Positions 19,178-27,636 of a DNA stretch of 64,000 bases are shown here, one piece after another. This stretch comes from Accumulibacter sp032229525 (GTDB taxonomy: Bacteria > Pseudomonadota > Gammaproteobacteria > Burkholderiales > Rhodocyclaceae): the NCBI RefSeq assembly GCF_032229525.1, contig NZ_JAVTWB010000049.1, positions 1 through 64,000 on the forward strand, written 5' to 3'. A program made the translations under genes and the position numbers. The notes under the pieces were generated by a model. It had not been told where the DNA came from. It was given only the letters and a program-made list of their open reading frames with translations, and ran no database searches. How positions within the stretch are numbered: position 1 is the first letter of the stretch; the number at the start of each line of letters is the position of its first letter.

Positions 19178-22100
19178 ATGAATGAGCCCAAGGACAACGC
19201 TGGCGCTAGCGCCCTGCGCAACGCGAGTCTCGACGACAAGTACGCTCTGGCCAGCGGCCAGGCCTACATGACCGGCATTCAGGCTCTGGTTCGCCTGCCG
19301 ATGATGCAGCGCAGGCGCGATCAGGCCGCCGGGCTGAATACCGCTGGCTTCGTCACCGGCTACCGTGGCTCGCCACTGGGCAGCGTAGACCAGGAATACT
19401 GGAAAGCCGCCAGCTACCTCGAGCCGCAACACATCCGCTTTCAGCCCGGTCTCAACGAAGACCTGGCAGCGACCGCGGTGTGGGGGTCGCAGCAGGTCAA
19501 CCTCGACCCCAACGCCAGCTACGACGGGGTATTCTCGATCTGGTACGGCAAGGGCCCCGGCGTTGACCGCAGTGGTGACGTGTTTCGTCACGCGAATGCC
19601 GCGGGAACGTCGCGATACGGGGGTGTGCTGGCAATCGCCGGCGACGACCACGCGGCCAAGTCTTCCACCCTGCCGCATCAGACCGAGCACGTCTTCAAGG
19701 CGCTGATGATGCCGGTGCTCGCGCCTGCAGGCATCCAGGATTACCTCGAATATGGCCTGCACGGCTTTGCGCTGTCGCGCTATTCGGGTTGCTGGGTGGC
19801 CTTCAAGGCACTCACCGACACGGTGGAAACCTCGGCATCGGTGAGCATCGATCCGTTCGCCGTGCACACCGTGATCCCCACCGACTTCCGCTTACCCGCT
19901 GCCGGGCTCAACCTGCGCTGGCCCGATCCTCCTCTGGTGCAGGAAGAGCGCCTGCTGCATCACAAGCTCTACGCCGCGCTCGCCTACTGCCGCGCCAACG
20001 GACTCAACAAGACCGTCATCGACAGCCCGAACGCCAGGCTCGGGATAATCACCAGCGGCAAGAGTTATCTCGACGTCCGTCAGGCCCTGGCAGACCTCGG
20101 CATCGACGACAAGGTGGCAGCCGAGATCGGCTTGCGCGTCTACAAGGTCGGCATGGTCTGGCCGCTCGAAGCAGAAGGCGTGCGTGCCTTCGCCGACGGA
20201 CTGGACGAGATCCTGGTGGTCGAGGAGAAGCGACAGTTTCTCGAATACCAGCTCAAGGAAGAACTCTACAACTGGCGCGAATCGGTGCGCCCGCGAGTCA
20301 TCGGCAAGTTCGACGAAACCGGCGAATGGGCGCTGCCGCACGCCGAGTGGCTGCTGCCGTCGGCCGGCGAACTGACGCCGGCGATGGTGGCACGGGTGAT
20401 CGCTGCACGCATCGCGCGCATCTACACTTCGGAACGCATCAAGGACCGCCTCGCGTTCCTGGAAGCCAAGGAGGCGGCGCTGGCCAGGCCGCACCCGTCG
20501 CTGCAGCGTGTGCCGCACTATTGCTCGGGTTGCCCGCACAACACCTCGACTCGGGTGCCACAGGGCTCGCGCGCGCTGGCCGGCATCGGCTGTCACTACA
20601 TGGCCACCTGGCTGTCGCCGGAATCGACCTCGACCTTCTGTCAGATGGGTGGTGAAGGGGCGCCCTGGATTGGTCAATCGCCTTTCACCAGTACCCGTCA
20701 CGTCTTCGCCAATCTGGGTGACGGCACCTACATGCACTCGGGAATCCTGGCCATCCGGGCGGCGGTGGCGGCGCGAGTGAACATCACCTACAAGATTCTC
20801 TACAACGATGCGGTGGCAATGACCGGGGGCCAACCGCACGATGGCAACCTGTCGGTGCCGATCATCGCCCGTCAGCTGGCAGCCGAAGGCGTGCAGAAGA
20901 TCGTCGTGGTCAACGACGGCAGCGGGCGCGCCTACGAGCGTTCGGGCTTGCCACCAGGCGTACCGATCCGCCACCGGGACGAACTCGACGCCGTGCAGCG
21001 CGAGCTGCGCGAGCTGCCCGGCGTCTCGGCGCTGATCTACGATCAGACCTGCGCCGCCGAAAAACGCCGCCGTCGCAAGCGCGGTACTTACCCTGACCCG
21101 GCCAAACGTGTGCTCATCAACGACCGCGTCTGCGAAGGCTGTGGCGATTGCAGCGACAAATCCAACTGCATGTCGGTGGTGCCGGTGGACACCGAGTTCG
21201 GCCGCAAGCGGGCGATCGACCAGTCGTCGTGCAACAAGGATTTCTCGTGCATCAAGGGTTTTTGCCCGAGCTTCGTCACCATCGAGGGCGGCAAGCTGCG
21301 CAAGGGTAAAGCGGCGGAGGCCGGCGGCGATGCCTTCGACCAGTTGCCGATCCCGACACTGCCCGTCACGACGACGCCGTGGAGTGTCGTCGTCACCGGT
21401 GTCGGCGGTACCGGCGTGGTCACCATCGGCGCCCTGCTGGGGATGGCCGCGCACCTCGAAGGCAAAGGCATTTCGGTCCTCGACATGGCCGGTCTGGCGC
21501 AGAAAGGCGGTGCCGTCTGGTCGCACGTGCGTATCGCCGACCGCCAGGATCAACTCTACGCGGCGCGGGTGCCCGCCGGCGAGGCCAATGCGGTGATCGG
21601 TTGCGACCTGGTGGTGGCCGCCAGCGACGAATCGCTGGCCAAGATGCGCCTGGGACACACCCGGGTGGTCATCAACCGCGACCAGACCAACACCAGCGAG
21701 TTCGTCCGCGGCTTTGCCGCGCAGGCGCGCTCGGGCAACGTGCTGGCCAACCCGGACCCGGTCTTTCCCGGCCATTCGATGGAACAGCAGATCGTCGAAG
21801 CCGTCGGCGAAGACCGCGTCGAGTTCCTCGAAGCGTCGCGATTGGCCACCGAATTGCTCGGCGACTCGATCGCCACCAACCTGTTCATGCTCGGTTACGC
21901 CTGGCAGCAGGGACTGGTGCCGCTCGGCAAGGCGGCAATCATGCGCGCCATCGAGATCAATGGCACGGCAGTCGCCGGCAACAAGGCGGCGTTCCAGTGG
22001 GGTCGTCGCGCGGCGGTTGATCCGGCAGCGGTGAACGAGGCCGCCCGGCCGCAAAGCGGTCTGCCGGAGCATCACCGCTTGTCCACCAGCGTCGAGGAAG

Positions 22101-22780
22101 TGATTGCACGCCGCCGGGAGCAACTCTCTGCATACCAGGATGCCGCCTACGCCGACCGCTACACGCGGTTGGTGAGCCGCGTGCGCGAGGCCGAAGAGGC
22201 CATGGCGCCAGGCATCACCTTGCTCACCGAGGCTGTCGCGCGCGGCTACTACAAGCTGCTGGCCTACAAGGACGAGTACGAAGTGGCGCGGCTATACAGC
22301 GATGGCGATTTCCTCAAGCGGGTCGAGGAAAGCTTCGAGGGTGACTACCGGATTGTCTTCCACCTGGCGCCGCCGCTGTTGGCGAAGAAGGACCCCGGTG
22401 GTCAGCTGATGAAGCGCAGCTACGGTCCCTGGATGCTCAAAGGGCTGCGTTTGTTGACGCGTTTCAAGCGCCTGCGAGGCGGTGTGCTCGATCCTTTCGC
22501 GCGCAGCGCCGAGCGCAAGCTCGACCGGCAACTGATCGTTGACTACGAGGCTGTGCTGGCCGAGATCATCGCCGCCTTGGCGCCTGATAACCACGCGGCC
22601 GCCCTCGAGCTCGCCAGCCTGCCCGAGCAAGTGCGGGGTTTTGGCCATGTGCGCGAGCGCTACCATGCCTCCGCCAAACAGCGCGAGGCCATGCTGTTGA
22701 CTGCCTTTCGCAACCGCGAAGCACCTGCGGCCAGCGGGCAGCCGCGCCCGCGCAAGACGATTGCGGTGATCCCGGGCTGA
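19178..22780 (+). CDS. Indolepyruvate:ferredoxin oxidoreductase, fused alpha/beta/gamma chain
   Basis: TPP- and iron-sulfur enzyme converting 2-oxo acids from aromatic or branched-chain amino acids to acyl-CoA with reduction of ferredoxin. In 1200 residues: an N-terminal TPP-domain region (NTAGFVTGYRGSPLG), a second TPP region with HYCSGCPHNTST near residue 446 and GDGTYMHSG, cysteine clusters for Fe-S binding near residue 650 (VCEGCGDCSDKSNC and SCNKDFSCIKGFCPS), and the gamma domain from about residue 735 (VVTGVGGTGVVTIGALLG, DMAGLAQKGGAVWSHVR). This is the proteobacterial single-chain form, not the two-subunit archaeal IorAB. Start ATG 19178 follows AAGGAG by 7 bp. The downstream leucine-type dehydrogenase would provide its 2-oxo acid substrates. 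Confidence 0.95.
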   Translation: MNEPKDNAGASALRNASLDDKYALASGQAYMTGIQALVRLPMMQRRRDQAAGLNTAGFVTGYRGSPLGSVDQEYWKAASYLEPQHIRFQPGLNEDLAATAVWGSQQVNLDPNASYDGVFSIWYGKGPGVDRSGDVFRHANAAGTSRYGGVLAIAGDDHAAKSSTLPHQTEHVFKALMMPVLAPAGIQDYLEYGLHGFALSRYSGCWVAFKALTDTVETSASVSIDPFAVHTVIPTDFRLPAAGLNLRWPDPPLVQEERLLHHKLYAALAYCRANGLNKTVIDSPNARLGIITSGKSYLDVRQALADLGIDDKVAAEIGLRVYKVGMVWPLEAEGVRAFADGLDEILVVEEKRQFLEYQLKEELYNWRESVRPRVIGKFDETGEWALPHAEWLLPSAGELTPAMVARVIAARIARIYTSERIKDRLAFLEAKEAALARPHPSLQRVPHYCSGCPHNTSTRVPQGSRALAGIGCHYMATWLSPESTSTFCQMGGEGAPWIGQSPFTSTRHVFANLGDGTYMHSGILAIRAAVAARVNITYKILYNDAVAMTGGQPHDGNLSVPIIARQLAAEGVQKIVVVNDGSGRAYERSGLPPGVPIRHRDELDAVQRELRELPGVSALIYDQTCAAEKRRRRKRGTYPDPAKRVLINDRVCEGCGDCSDKSNCMSVVPVDTEFGRKRAIDQSSCNKDFSCIKGFCPSFVTIEGGKLRKGKAAEAGGDAFDQLPIPTLPVTTTPWSVVVTGVGGTGVVTIGALLGMAAHLEGKGISVLDMAGLAQKGGAVWSHVRIADRQDQLYAARVPAGEANAVIGCDLVVAASDESLAKMRLGHTRVVINRDQTNTSEFVRGFAAQARSGNVLANPDPVFPGHSMEQQIVEAVGEDRVEFLEASRLATELLGDSIATNLFMLGYAWQQGLVPLGKAAIMRAIEINGTAVAGNKAAFQWGRRAAVDPAAVNEAARPQSGLPEHHRLSTSVEEVIARRREQLSAYQDAAYADRYTRLVSRVREAEEAMAPGITLLTEAVARGYYKLLAYKDEYEVARLYSDGDFLKRVEESFEGDYRIVFHLAPPLLAKKDPGGQLMKRSYGPWMLKGLRLLTRFKRLRGGVLDPFARSAERKLDRQLIVDYEAVLAEIIAALAPDNHAAALELASLPEQVRGFGHVRERYHASAKQREAMLLTAFRNREAPAASGQPRPRKTIAVIPG

Positions 22781-22853
22781 TCCCCGCGCCGCTGTTCCAG
22801 GCAACCAGCCTTGACCGGCCTGGCACACCCTTGATGACCAGAAAAGGAGAGAC

Positions 22854-23903
22854 ATGGCCGTATTTTCCCTGAGCGATTTCGCCGACCACGAACAAGTCGT
22901 GTTCTGCAGCGACGACAAGAGCGGGCTGAAAGCGATCATCGCCGTGCACAATTCCAATCTCGGTCCCGCGCTGGGTGGCTGCCGCATGTGGGCCTACGCC
23001 AGCGAAGAGGACGCGGTGCGCGACGTGCTGCGCCTGTCACGCGGCATGACCTACAAGTCGGCGATGGCCAACCTCAAATTGGGCGGCGGCAAGGCGGTGG
23101 TGATCGGCAATCCGCGTCTCGACAAGACGCCGCAGCTGCTGCAAGCACTGGCGCGCGCGATTGACCGCTTGAACGGCCGCTACATCGCTGCCGAGGACTC
23201 CGGTACCAACGTCGCGGACATGAAACTGATGCGCCAGATCACGCCGCATATCGCCGGCATCGAGGACAAGCAAAGCGACGTCGGCATGCGTAGCGGCGAC
23301 CCGTCGCCGGCCACCGCCTACGGCACTTTTGTCGGCATCCGCGCGGCAGTGAAGGAGAAGCTCGGTCGCGACTCGCTGGACGGCTTGCGCGTCGCCCTGC
23401 AGGGGGTCGGCAATGTCGGTTTCGATCTCGCGTCTCAGCTGCACGCGGCCGGAGCGAAGCTGTGGGTGGCGGACGTTCACCCGGAGCAGGTCGATCGTGC
23501 CCGCGACGAACTGGCCGCCACCGTTGTCGGAGTGGAGGAGATCTACGCGCAGGACGTGGACGTCTTCGCGCCCTGTGCGCTGGGCGCCGTGCTCAACGAC
23601 AAGACCATTCCGCAGCTCAAGGCGCCGATCATCGCCGGCGCATCGAACAACCAGTTGGCCGAAACGCGCCATGGCGTGGACCTGATGAAGCGCGGCATCC
23701 TGTACGCACCGGACTACGTGATCAACGCCGGCGGCATCATCGACATCTATCACGAGCGTATCGGCTTTGACCGTGATGCCCTGATCCACCACATCGATGG
23801 CATCTACGACAACCTGATGGAAATTTTCGACCGCGCCCGCCAGGAACAACGCCCGACCGGCGAAGTGGCCGACGTGATTGCCGAAGAACGCTTCCGCCGC
23901 TGA
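22854..23903 (+). CDS. Leucine/valine/phenylalanine-type amino acid dehydrogenase
   Basis: NAD-dependent oxidative deamination of an L-amino acid (Leu, Val or Phe) to the 2-oxo acid. Glu/Leu/Phe/Val dehydrogenase fold: substrate half with GPALGGCRMW, the catalytic-lysine region KLGGGKAVVIG and AAEDSGTN; NAD-binding half with ALQGVGNVGFDLASQL. AGASNNQLA and YVINAGGIIDI complete the signature. About 349 residues, as in leucine dehydrogenase. A strong AAGGAG stands ahead of ATG 22854. The gene lies 73 bp after the indolepyruvate oxidoreductase and is probably co-transcribed, giving a two-step amino acid to acyl-CoA pathway. The precise substrate is not decided. Confidence 0.93.
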   Translation: MAVFSLSDFADHEQVVFCSDDKSGLKAIIAVHNSNLGPALGGCRMWAYASEEDAVRDVLRLSRGMTYKSAMANLKLGGGKAVVIGNPRLDKTPQLLQALARAIDRLNGRYIAAEDSGTNVADMKLMRQITPHIAGIEDKQSDVGMRSGDPSPATAYGTFVGIRAAVKEKLGRDSLDGLRVALQGVGNVGFDLASQLHAAGAKLWVADVHPEQVDRARDELAATVVGVEEIYAQDVDVFAPCALGAVLNDKTIPQLKAPIIAGASNNQLAETRHGVDLMKRGILYAPDYVINAGGIIDIYHERIGFDRDALIHHIDGIYDNLMEIFDRARQEQRPTGEVADVIAEERFRR

Positions 23904-23913
23904 TATCCAGGCT

Positions 23914-23950
23914 GCCCGTGCGCCGCTCTTCGATGGTGGTGCGCGCGGGC
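23914..23950 (+). terminator. Possible transcription-ending hairpin after the dehydrogenase gene
   Basis: GCCCGTGCGC pairs with GCGCGCGGGC (10 bp, one G-U) across a 17-nt loop about 10 bp after the stop codon. There is no clear U-run, so it is weak as an intrinsic terminator. Confidence 0.3.
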
Positions 23951-24160
23951 AACTTGGCCATCTTGTCTCGCCACGCCACGACGACAATCGCCAGAGGCGC
24001 GATCATGATCGGCTAATCCCAACGCAGCGTGGTCGTTAAACTCGCGCATCGGTTTTTCCAGGGCCGCAGGCGGGTTTGGCCGTCGGCTGCCGTTCGTTCC
24101 GGCAGCCAGCGACGCCGGGGTCCAGGCCCTTTGCATGGTCAACCGCAGTCAACTCCGCGA

Positions 24161-24190
24161 TTGACAGCGCTTGATGGCGGTACCTATACT
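24161..24190 (+). promoter_or_regulatory. Sigma-70 promoter of the signalling cassette
   Basis: TTGACA, 18 bp, TATACT: a full-consensus -35 and five of six -10 bases. It predicts a start near 24197, giving a leader of about 75 nt to the receiver gene at 24272. Confidence 0.75.
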
Positions 24191-24271
24191 CCCGAATGGT
24201 TCGGTTCGCCAACCCTTCCTGCTATCCTCTTGATTTTATTTGTAGATTATTGGAAATATTGACTGCCGATC

Positions 24272-24655
24272 ATGATAAAAACGATACTTCTCGTGGATGA
24301 TTCGCCGATCTCCCGAAGGATGCTGAAGAGCTGCATTCCACAAGATCGTGGCTACGAGTTGTTCGAAGCCAGTGATGGGTTGGCCGGATTTGAGGCGTAT
24401 AAAGAGATCCGACCGGATGTAACCTTCATGGATCTGACCATGCCGGTCATGGATGGCAATGAAGCCACCGCAAAGATTATCGAACTTGACCCAGGAGCCG
24501 TCGTCATTGCCTGCACGGCAGATATTCAAGTCAAGTCGATTACCAGGATACTGGCACTGGGCGCTCTGCTGGTTGTAAGAAAACCCTCCTCAAAGGCTTC
24601 GGTTGAAGATGCTCTGACAAGAGCCGAAAAGAATCTGCGGCAGGCCGATGGATGA
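24272..24655 (+). CDS. Stand-alone CheY-like response regulator
   Basis: Single receiver domain of 127 residues with no output domain. The acidic pair is D9-D10 (ILLVDDSPIS), the phospho-acceptor is D54 (FMDLTMPVMDG), the switch Thr is T82 and the conserved Lys is K104 (RKPSS). The usual aromatic switch residue before the Lys is replaced by valine. It overlaps the next gene by 8 bp, so the receiver and the CheC-like phosphatase are probably made together. No histidine kinase lies in the window, so the phosphate source is unknown. Confidence 0.92.
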   Translation: MIKTILLVDDSPISRRMLKSCIPQDRGYELFEASDGLAGFEAYKEIRPDVTFMDLTMPVMDGNEATAKIIELDPGAVVIACTADIQVKSITRILALGALLVVRKPSSKASVEDALTRAEKNLRQADG

Positions 24656-25289
24656 CTACTCGTTCGATGTTGTGTCGGATGAAGAAAAGGATATTCTTCA
24701 GGAAATCATGAACATTGCGTTCGGCAAGGCCGCTGCCGACCTTGCCGAGGTGATCAATATTTTTGTTGTCCTCAGCGTGCCCGACATCCAGATGCTCAGG
24801 GCACAGGACCTCCCGGAATATCTTAAGAAGCAGGTCAGTGCGTATCACCGCATCACCATTGTCGAACAGAATTTCTGGGGAGAGTTCAAGGGAAGTGCTT
24901 TTCTTGCTTTTCAAGCCAGTGCCGGCAGAGAGCTGGTCTCGCTTTTTGGCGACGGTACCGAAGAACTCGGCTCGGAGCCAATTTACGGATTGGAAAAAGA
25001 AACCCTGATGGAGGTGGGCAATATTCTCATCGGCGCCTGCGTTGGCAAGCTGTCCGAGCTCCTGGGCGACTCCGTCACCTATTCTCCCCCCCGTGTGGTC
25101 ACCGAAAACACCTCCAACGACGCTATCCCGAGCAGTATCTTTGAAAGCTACTCCTCTGCAATCGTTCTGAAAACTACCTTCTGTTTCAACGAGCGCAACG
25201 TTGATGGCTTCCTGTTCCTGGTTACCAGCAATGAATCGATTGTCTGGCTGAAAAAAGCCCTGGCGAAGTTTATGGAGCAGTACGAGTGA
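24648..25289 (+). CDS. CheC/CheX-family phosphatase
   Basis: About 213 residues. Two copies of the CheC-type active-site helix are visible: ILQEIMNIAFGKAA (E19, N22) and LMEVGNILIGACVGKLSELL (E122, N125), each with the E-x2-N pair that hydrolyses phospho-aspartate of a receiver. Having both sites intact resembles CheC more than CheX or FliY, but there is no flagellar or methyl-accepting gene nearby. Because it overlaps the receiver gene, its likely substrate is that receiver. It overlaps the downstream cyclase (stop TGA shares bases with GTG 25286). Confidence 0.85.
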   Translation: MDDYSFDVVSDEEKDILQEIMNIAFGKAAADLAEVINIFVVLSVPDIQMLRAQDLPEYLKKQVSAYHRITIVEQNFWGEFKGSAFLAFQASAGRELVSLFGDGTEELGSEPIYGLEKETLMEVGNILIGACVGKLSELLGDSVTYSPPRVVTENTSNDAIPSSIFESYSSAIVLKTTFCFNERNVDGFLFLVTSNESIVWLKKALAKFMEQYE

Positions 25290-26191
25290 CCCAGAGCGAA
25301 CTCAGCCAGATCTTCGACACCGTCAACTTCGGTCTGGTCGTTTTCGACCGGGACATGGCCATTCGGCACTGGAATCGCTGGATGGCGATGCATAGTGGAA
25401 TACCTGCGGCACGGATTGTCGGCCAACCCGTTCTCGATTTCTTTCCCCAATTGAACACCGCCAGTTTCAACAAAAACTGCAAGTCGGTTTTGACCTTCGG
25501 CAACTTCGCATTCTTTTCTCAAAAACTGCATCGCTTTCTCTTTCCATTCAAACCGGACAGTTCGTTCGGTTCGCGCTTCGACATGATGCAGCAGAGCTGC
25601 AGCATGGGGCCGCTTCGCTCCAAAGACAATTGCATCTCCGGCATCTTCCTGATTGTTCAGGACGTAACCGAGCTTGCCAGTTACGAGCAGAAATTGGTTG
25701 AGATGAATACGAAAGATGCGCTAACCGGGGTCTACAACCGACGATTTCTGGAGTCGCGCCTGAAGGATGAGTGTACAAGGCAACAGAGGTATCTTCGACC
25801 CTTGAGCCTGATCATGATCGACATCGATTTCTTCAAGAAAGTGAACGATACCTATGGCCACCAGGGCGGAGATTTAATCCTGCAGTCCGTTGCGGGAAAA
25901 GCGGCATCTGTAATCAGGAAGACCGATTTTTTCGCCCGCTACGGCGGCGAAGAGTTCTGCTGCCTGCTCCCGGAAACGGGCGCCGAGGCCGCCGAAACCG
26001 TGGCCGAAAACCTTAGAGTACATATTCAGGAGATGGAGAACCGATTCGATGACAAGCCCATCAAGGTCACCATCAGCCTCGGAATTTCAACCCTGGTCGC
26101 TGATGACTCCCCGGATACGCTACTGAAAAGGGCAGATGACGCTCTCTACCAGGCGAAACATGCAGGCCGAAACCGGTTCGTGAGAATTTGA
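25286..26191 (+). CDS. PAS-GGDEF diguanylate cyclase
   Basis: Cytoplasmic, about 301 residues, no membrane segment. Residues ~1-130 form a PAS-like sensor (IFDTVNFGLVVFDRDMAIRHWN, GIFLIVQDVTELASYEQKL). Residues ~140-300 are a GGDEF domain with DALTGVYNRRFLE, the metal and active site ARYGGEEF near residue 220, and the c-di-GMP feedback site RKTD five residues before it. So it should be catalytically competent and product-inhibited. The GTG start overlaps the stop of the CheC-like gene (GTGA), making a translationally coupled receiver-phosphatase-cyclase cassette, next to a large polysaccharide locus that c-di-GMP might control (inference). Confidence 0.93.
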   Translation: MTQSELSQIFDTVNFGLVVFDRDMAIRHWNRWMAMHSGIPAARIVGQPVLDFFPQLNTASFNKNCKSVLTFGNFAFFSQKLHRFLFPFKPDSSFGSRFDMMQQSCSMGPLRSKDNCISGIFLIVQDVTELASYEQKLVEMNTKDALTGVYNRRFLESRLKDECTRQQRYLRPLSLIMIDIDFFKKVNDTYGHQGGDLILQSVAGKAASVIRKTDFFARYGGEEFCCLLPETGAEAAETVAENLRVHIQEMENRFDDKPIKVTISLGISTLVADDSPDTLLKRADDALYQAKHAGRNRFVRI

Positions 26192-26199
26192 TTGGGCTG

Positions 26200-26217
26200 G
26201 TGGCAGAGTACTGCCAC
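26200..26217. terminator. Hairpin after the diguanylate cyclase gene
   Basis: GTGGCAG-AGTA-CTGCCAC, a perfect 7-bp stem with a 4-nt loop 9 bp after the stop codon. No U-tract follows, so termination is only a possibility. Confidence 0.35.
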
Positions 26218-26499
26218 GGCATAAGGCCGTTCATCGCGCCCAGATCTCCGCTCTTACGCGGCTCGATGGGCCGATTAGGGTAGCCGCGCCGAAAGCCCGC
26301 TGACCACACCAGCGCGAAACACGGATCCCGGCACCTGACACGCGAGGAACCGGCGCTGCAAGAACCCGCTGGGGATCGAGATGATCCCTGCGATCAAGCG
26401 GACGCCCGTTCTGCAGCGTTTGGCAATTTCCGGGGCGCCGCGCCGAGTGGGCTGGTTCCTCTGCTCGTGGACGGTCGGTGACGTGTCTGACGGCGGATC

Positions 26500-27190
26500 A
26501 CAAAGCAACTCGTCTGTGGCCTGCGCGTCAAGACGGTATTCACGGTTACAGATATCGTCCTTGATCACGACTTCGCCGTGTTCCGGGAGAGCCGCGTAAA
26601 CTTCGCAGCGACCGAGCGAGCGCGGTATCAAACGCACCTTTCCCCAGTCTTTCGGGCAGTGATAGGCGACCGCTCGGGTGGCGAAGAGACGGACCGTCTC
26701 CTGGCCAAAAAGGCGCAGCAGCAGTTCGTTGGGGGGGCAGTGACAGCAGTTCAGCAGGTTTCACTGTCGCGGCGAGCCCTTCGATACGTGTCCAGCCGCC
26801 CGCGTCGCGTTGTTCGGCGGTGGGCAGGCGCTGCAGAAAGAGGCCGGCGGCACCGTCCGCCGAAGTGGCGAGAAACAGGCGTGCTGGCAACTGCTCCGAT
26901 TGCCCGAGGTAGTGCTCGAAGATTTCGGCGATGCGGTCGCCGGTGAGTGGCACGATGTTCTGGTAAGGCTCGTGCATTGACGGCATGGCGAGCGCCAGTT
27001 GTAGTTGGCCTTCACCGAGCAGGTCCGCAGCGGAGCCCGCGGCAACGGCCGCGCTGCACCTGCCCATGCCGCGGATCTGCGGCTCGTTGCAGTCGATGAC
27101 CAGCAGCGAAGCTACCGCGCAACTGGGTGGGCGGGCGTCCGAGCTGCTTCAGGGTTGCTGGCGAGCAAGAGCGTTCTCGTGCTTGTCTTC
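26500..27190 (-). pseudogene. hslO: hslO (Hsp33 redox chaperone) pseudogene
   Basis: Conceptual pieces match Hsp33 in order: LKQLGRPPTQLRG, then in another frame SLLVIDCNEPQIRGMG, NIVPLTGDRIAEIFEHYLGQ, SEQLPARLFLATSADGAAGL and GWTRIEGLAATVKPAELL, then in a third frame NELLLRLFGQETVRLFA, VRLIPRSLGRCEVYAALPEH and ICNREYRLDAQATDELL. The last shift falls exactly in a run of seven G (26731-26737): with six bases the frame is restored. At least two more lesions lie near 27110 and 27155, and the normal N-terminus is absent. Two of the four zinc cysteines are also gone: the CxC pair reads HCPKD and the CxxC pair reads DDIC. The open frame also runs about 50 residues past the usual end. All this argues for decay rather than one sequencing error. 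Gene family assignment is from memory of conserved Hsp33 blocks. Confidence 0.8.
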
Positions 27191-27394
27191 AGCAAGCCCT
27201 TTCCAGGTCGTGCCACGCTAGTTGAGCAGCCGCTGCCAACCGGCGCGGCCGTTCCAGTCGGCGAGTTGGTCGACACTGATACCCACCTTGCGCTAGTCGA
27301 CGAAGTCACCGGGGATGTGGATCCCGCCGGTTTCGACGAGGGCCAGTGCGACAAGTCTCGTGGACTGCTTCCTCTCGCCGCAGTCACTTGCTGG

Positions 27395-27400
27395 TAGAAT
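27395..27400 (+). promoter_or_regulatory. Possible -10 box of the polysaccharide locus
   Basis: TAGAAT in a GGTAGAAT context, the same motif that precedes the genes at 16763, 52744 and 55280. It would give a leader of about 235 nt before the first locus gene. No clear -35 and no JUMPstart/ops element was seen. Confidence 0.3.
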
Positions 27401-27636
27401 TCTGCTGTCCGCTCAATGATGAATAGATTGCTCGTCAATACGGCATCCAGCTTGTAACCATTAATGATGGGTATCCGGTGGATTCGTTGGTGGTCGCCGC
27501 TGGTCACGACGGGATCTCGAAATGGCGCTCACCATGCCGCAGCGAGTAACCCTTATTGGCCGACCTGGAATGCCTGTTCGATCGCCATGCTGGGGCCGAC
27601 GTCGGCTGTACCGAACTCCGCCTGCAAGAGGAAACA

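Larger units (their letters stand above)
23904..24271. other. Intergenic region between amino acid catabolism and signalling genes
   Basis: About 370 bp with no convincing gene; small open frames on both strands look fortuitous. It contains a GC-rich hairpin (23914-23950) just after the dehydrogenase and a good sigma-70 promoter (24161-24190). Confidence 0.6.
26192..27636. other. Gene-poor decay region
   Basis: About 1.4 kb lacking any intact gene. It holds a perfect 7-bp hairpin with AGTA loop (26200-26217) right after the cyclase, the hslO pseudogene on the minus strand, and a further stretch (27210-27600) whose frames are all broken by stops and which I could not assign. A GGTAGAAT box at 27393-27400 may be the promoter of the polysaccharide locus. 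Confidence 0.6.

Noticed and set aside
19892..22123. Long minus-strand open frame (743 codons) opposite the oxidoreductase
   Set aside because: Antisense shadow; His/Arg/Asp-rich translation typical of the complement of a coding strand.
23737..24262. Small open frames on both strands downstream of the dehydrogenase
   Set aside because: They overlap the end of the dehydrogenase gene or a clear promoter and show no ribosome site or family resemblance.
27005..27397. Plus-strand 130-codon frame opposite the hslO remnant
   Set aside because: Lies antisense to recognisable Hsp33 blocks and has no ribosome site or known motif.
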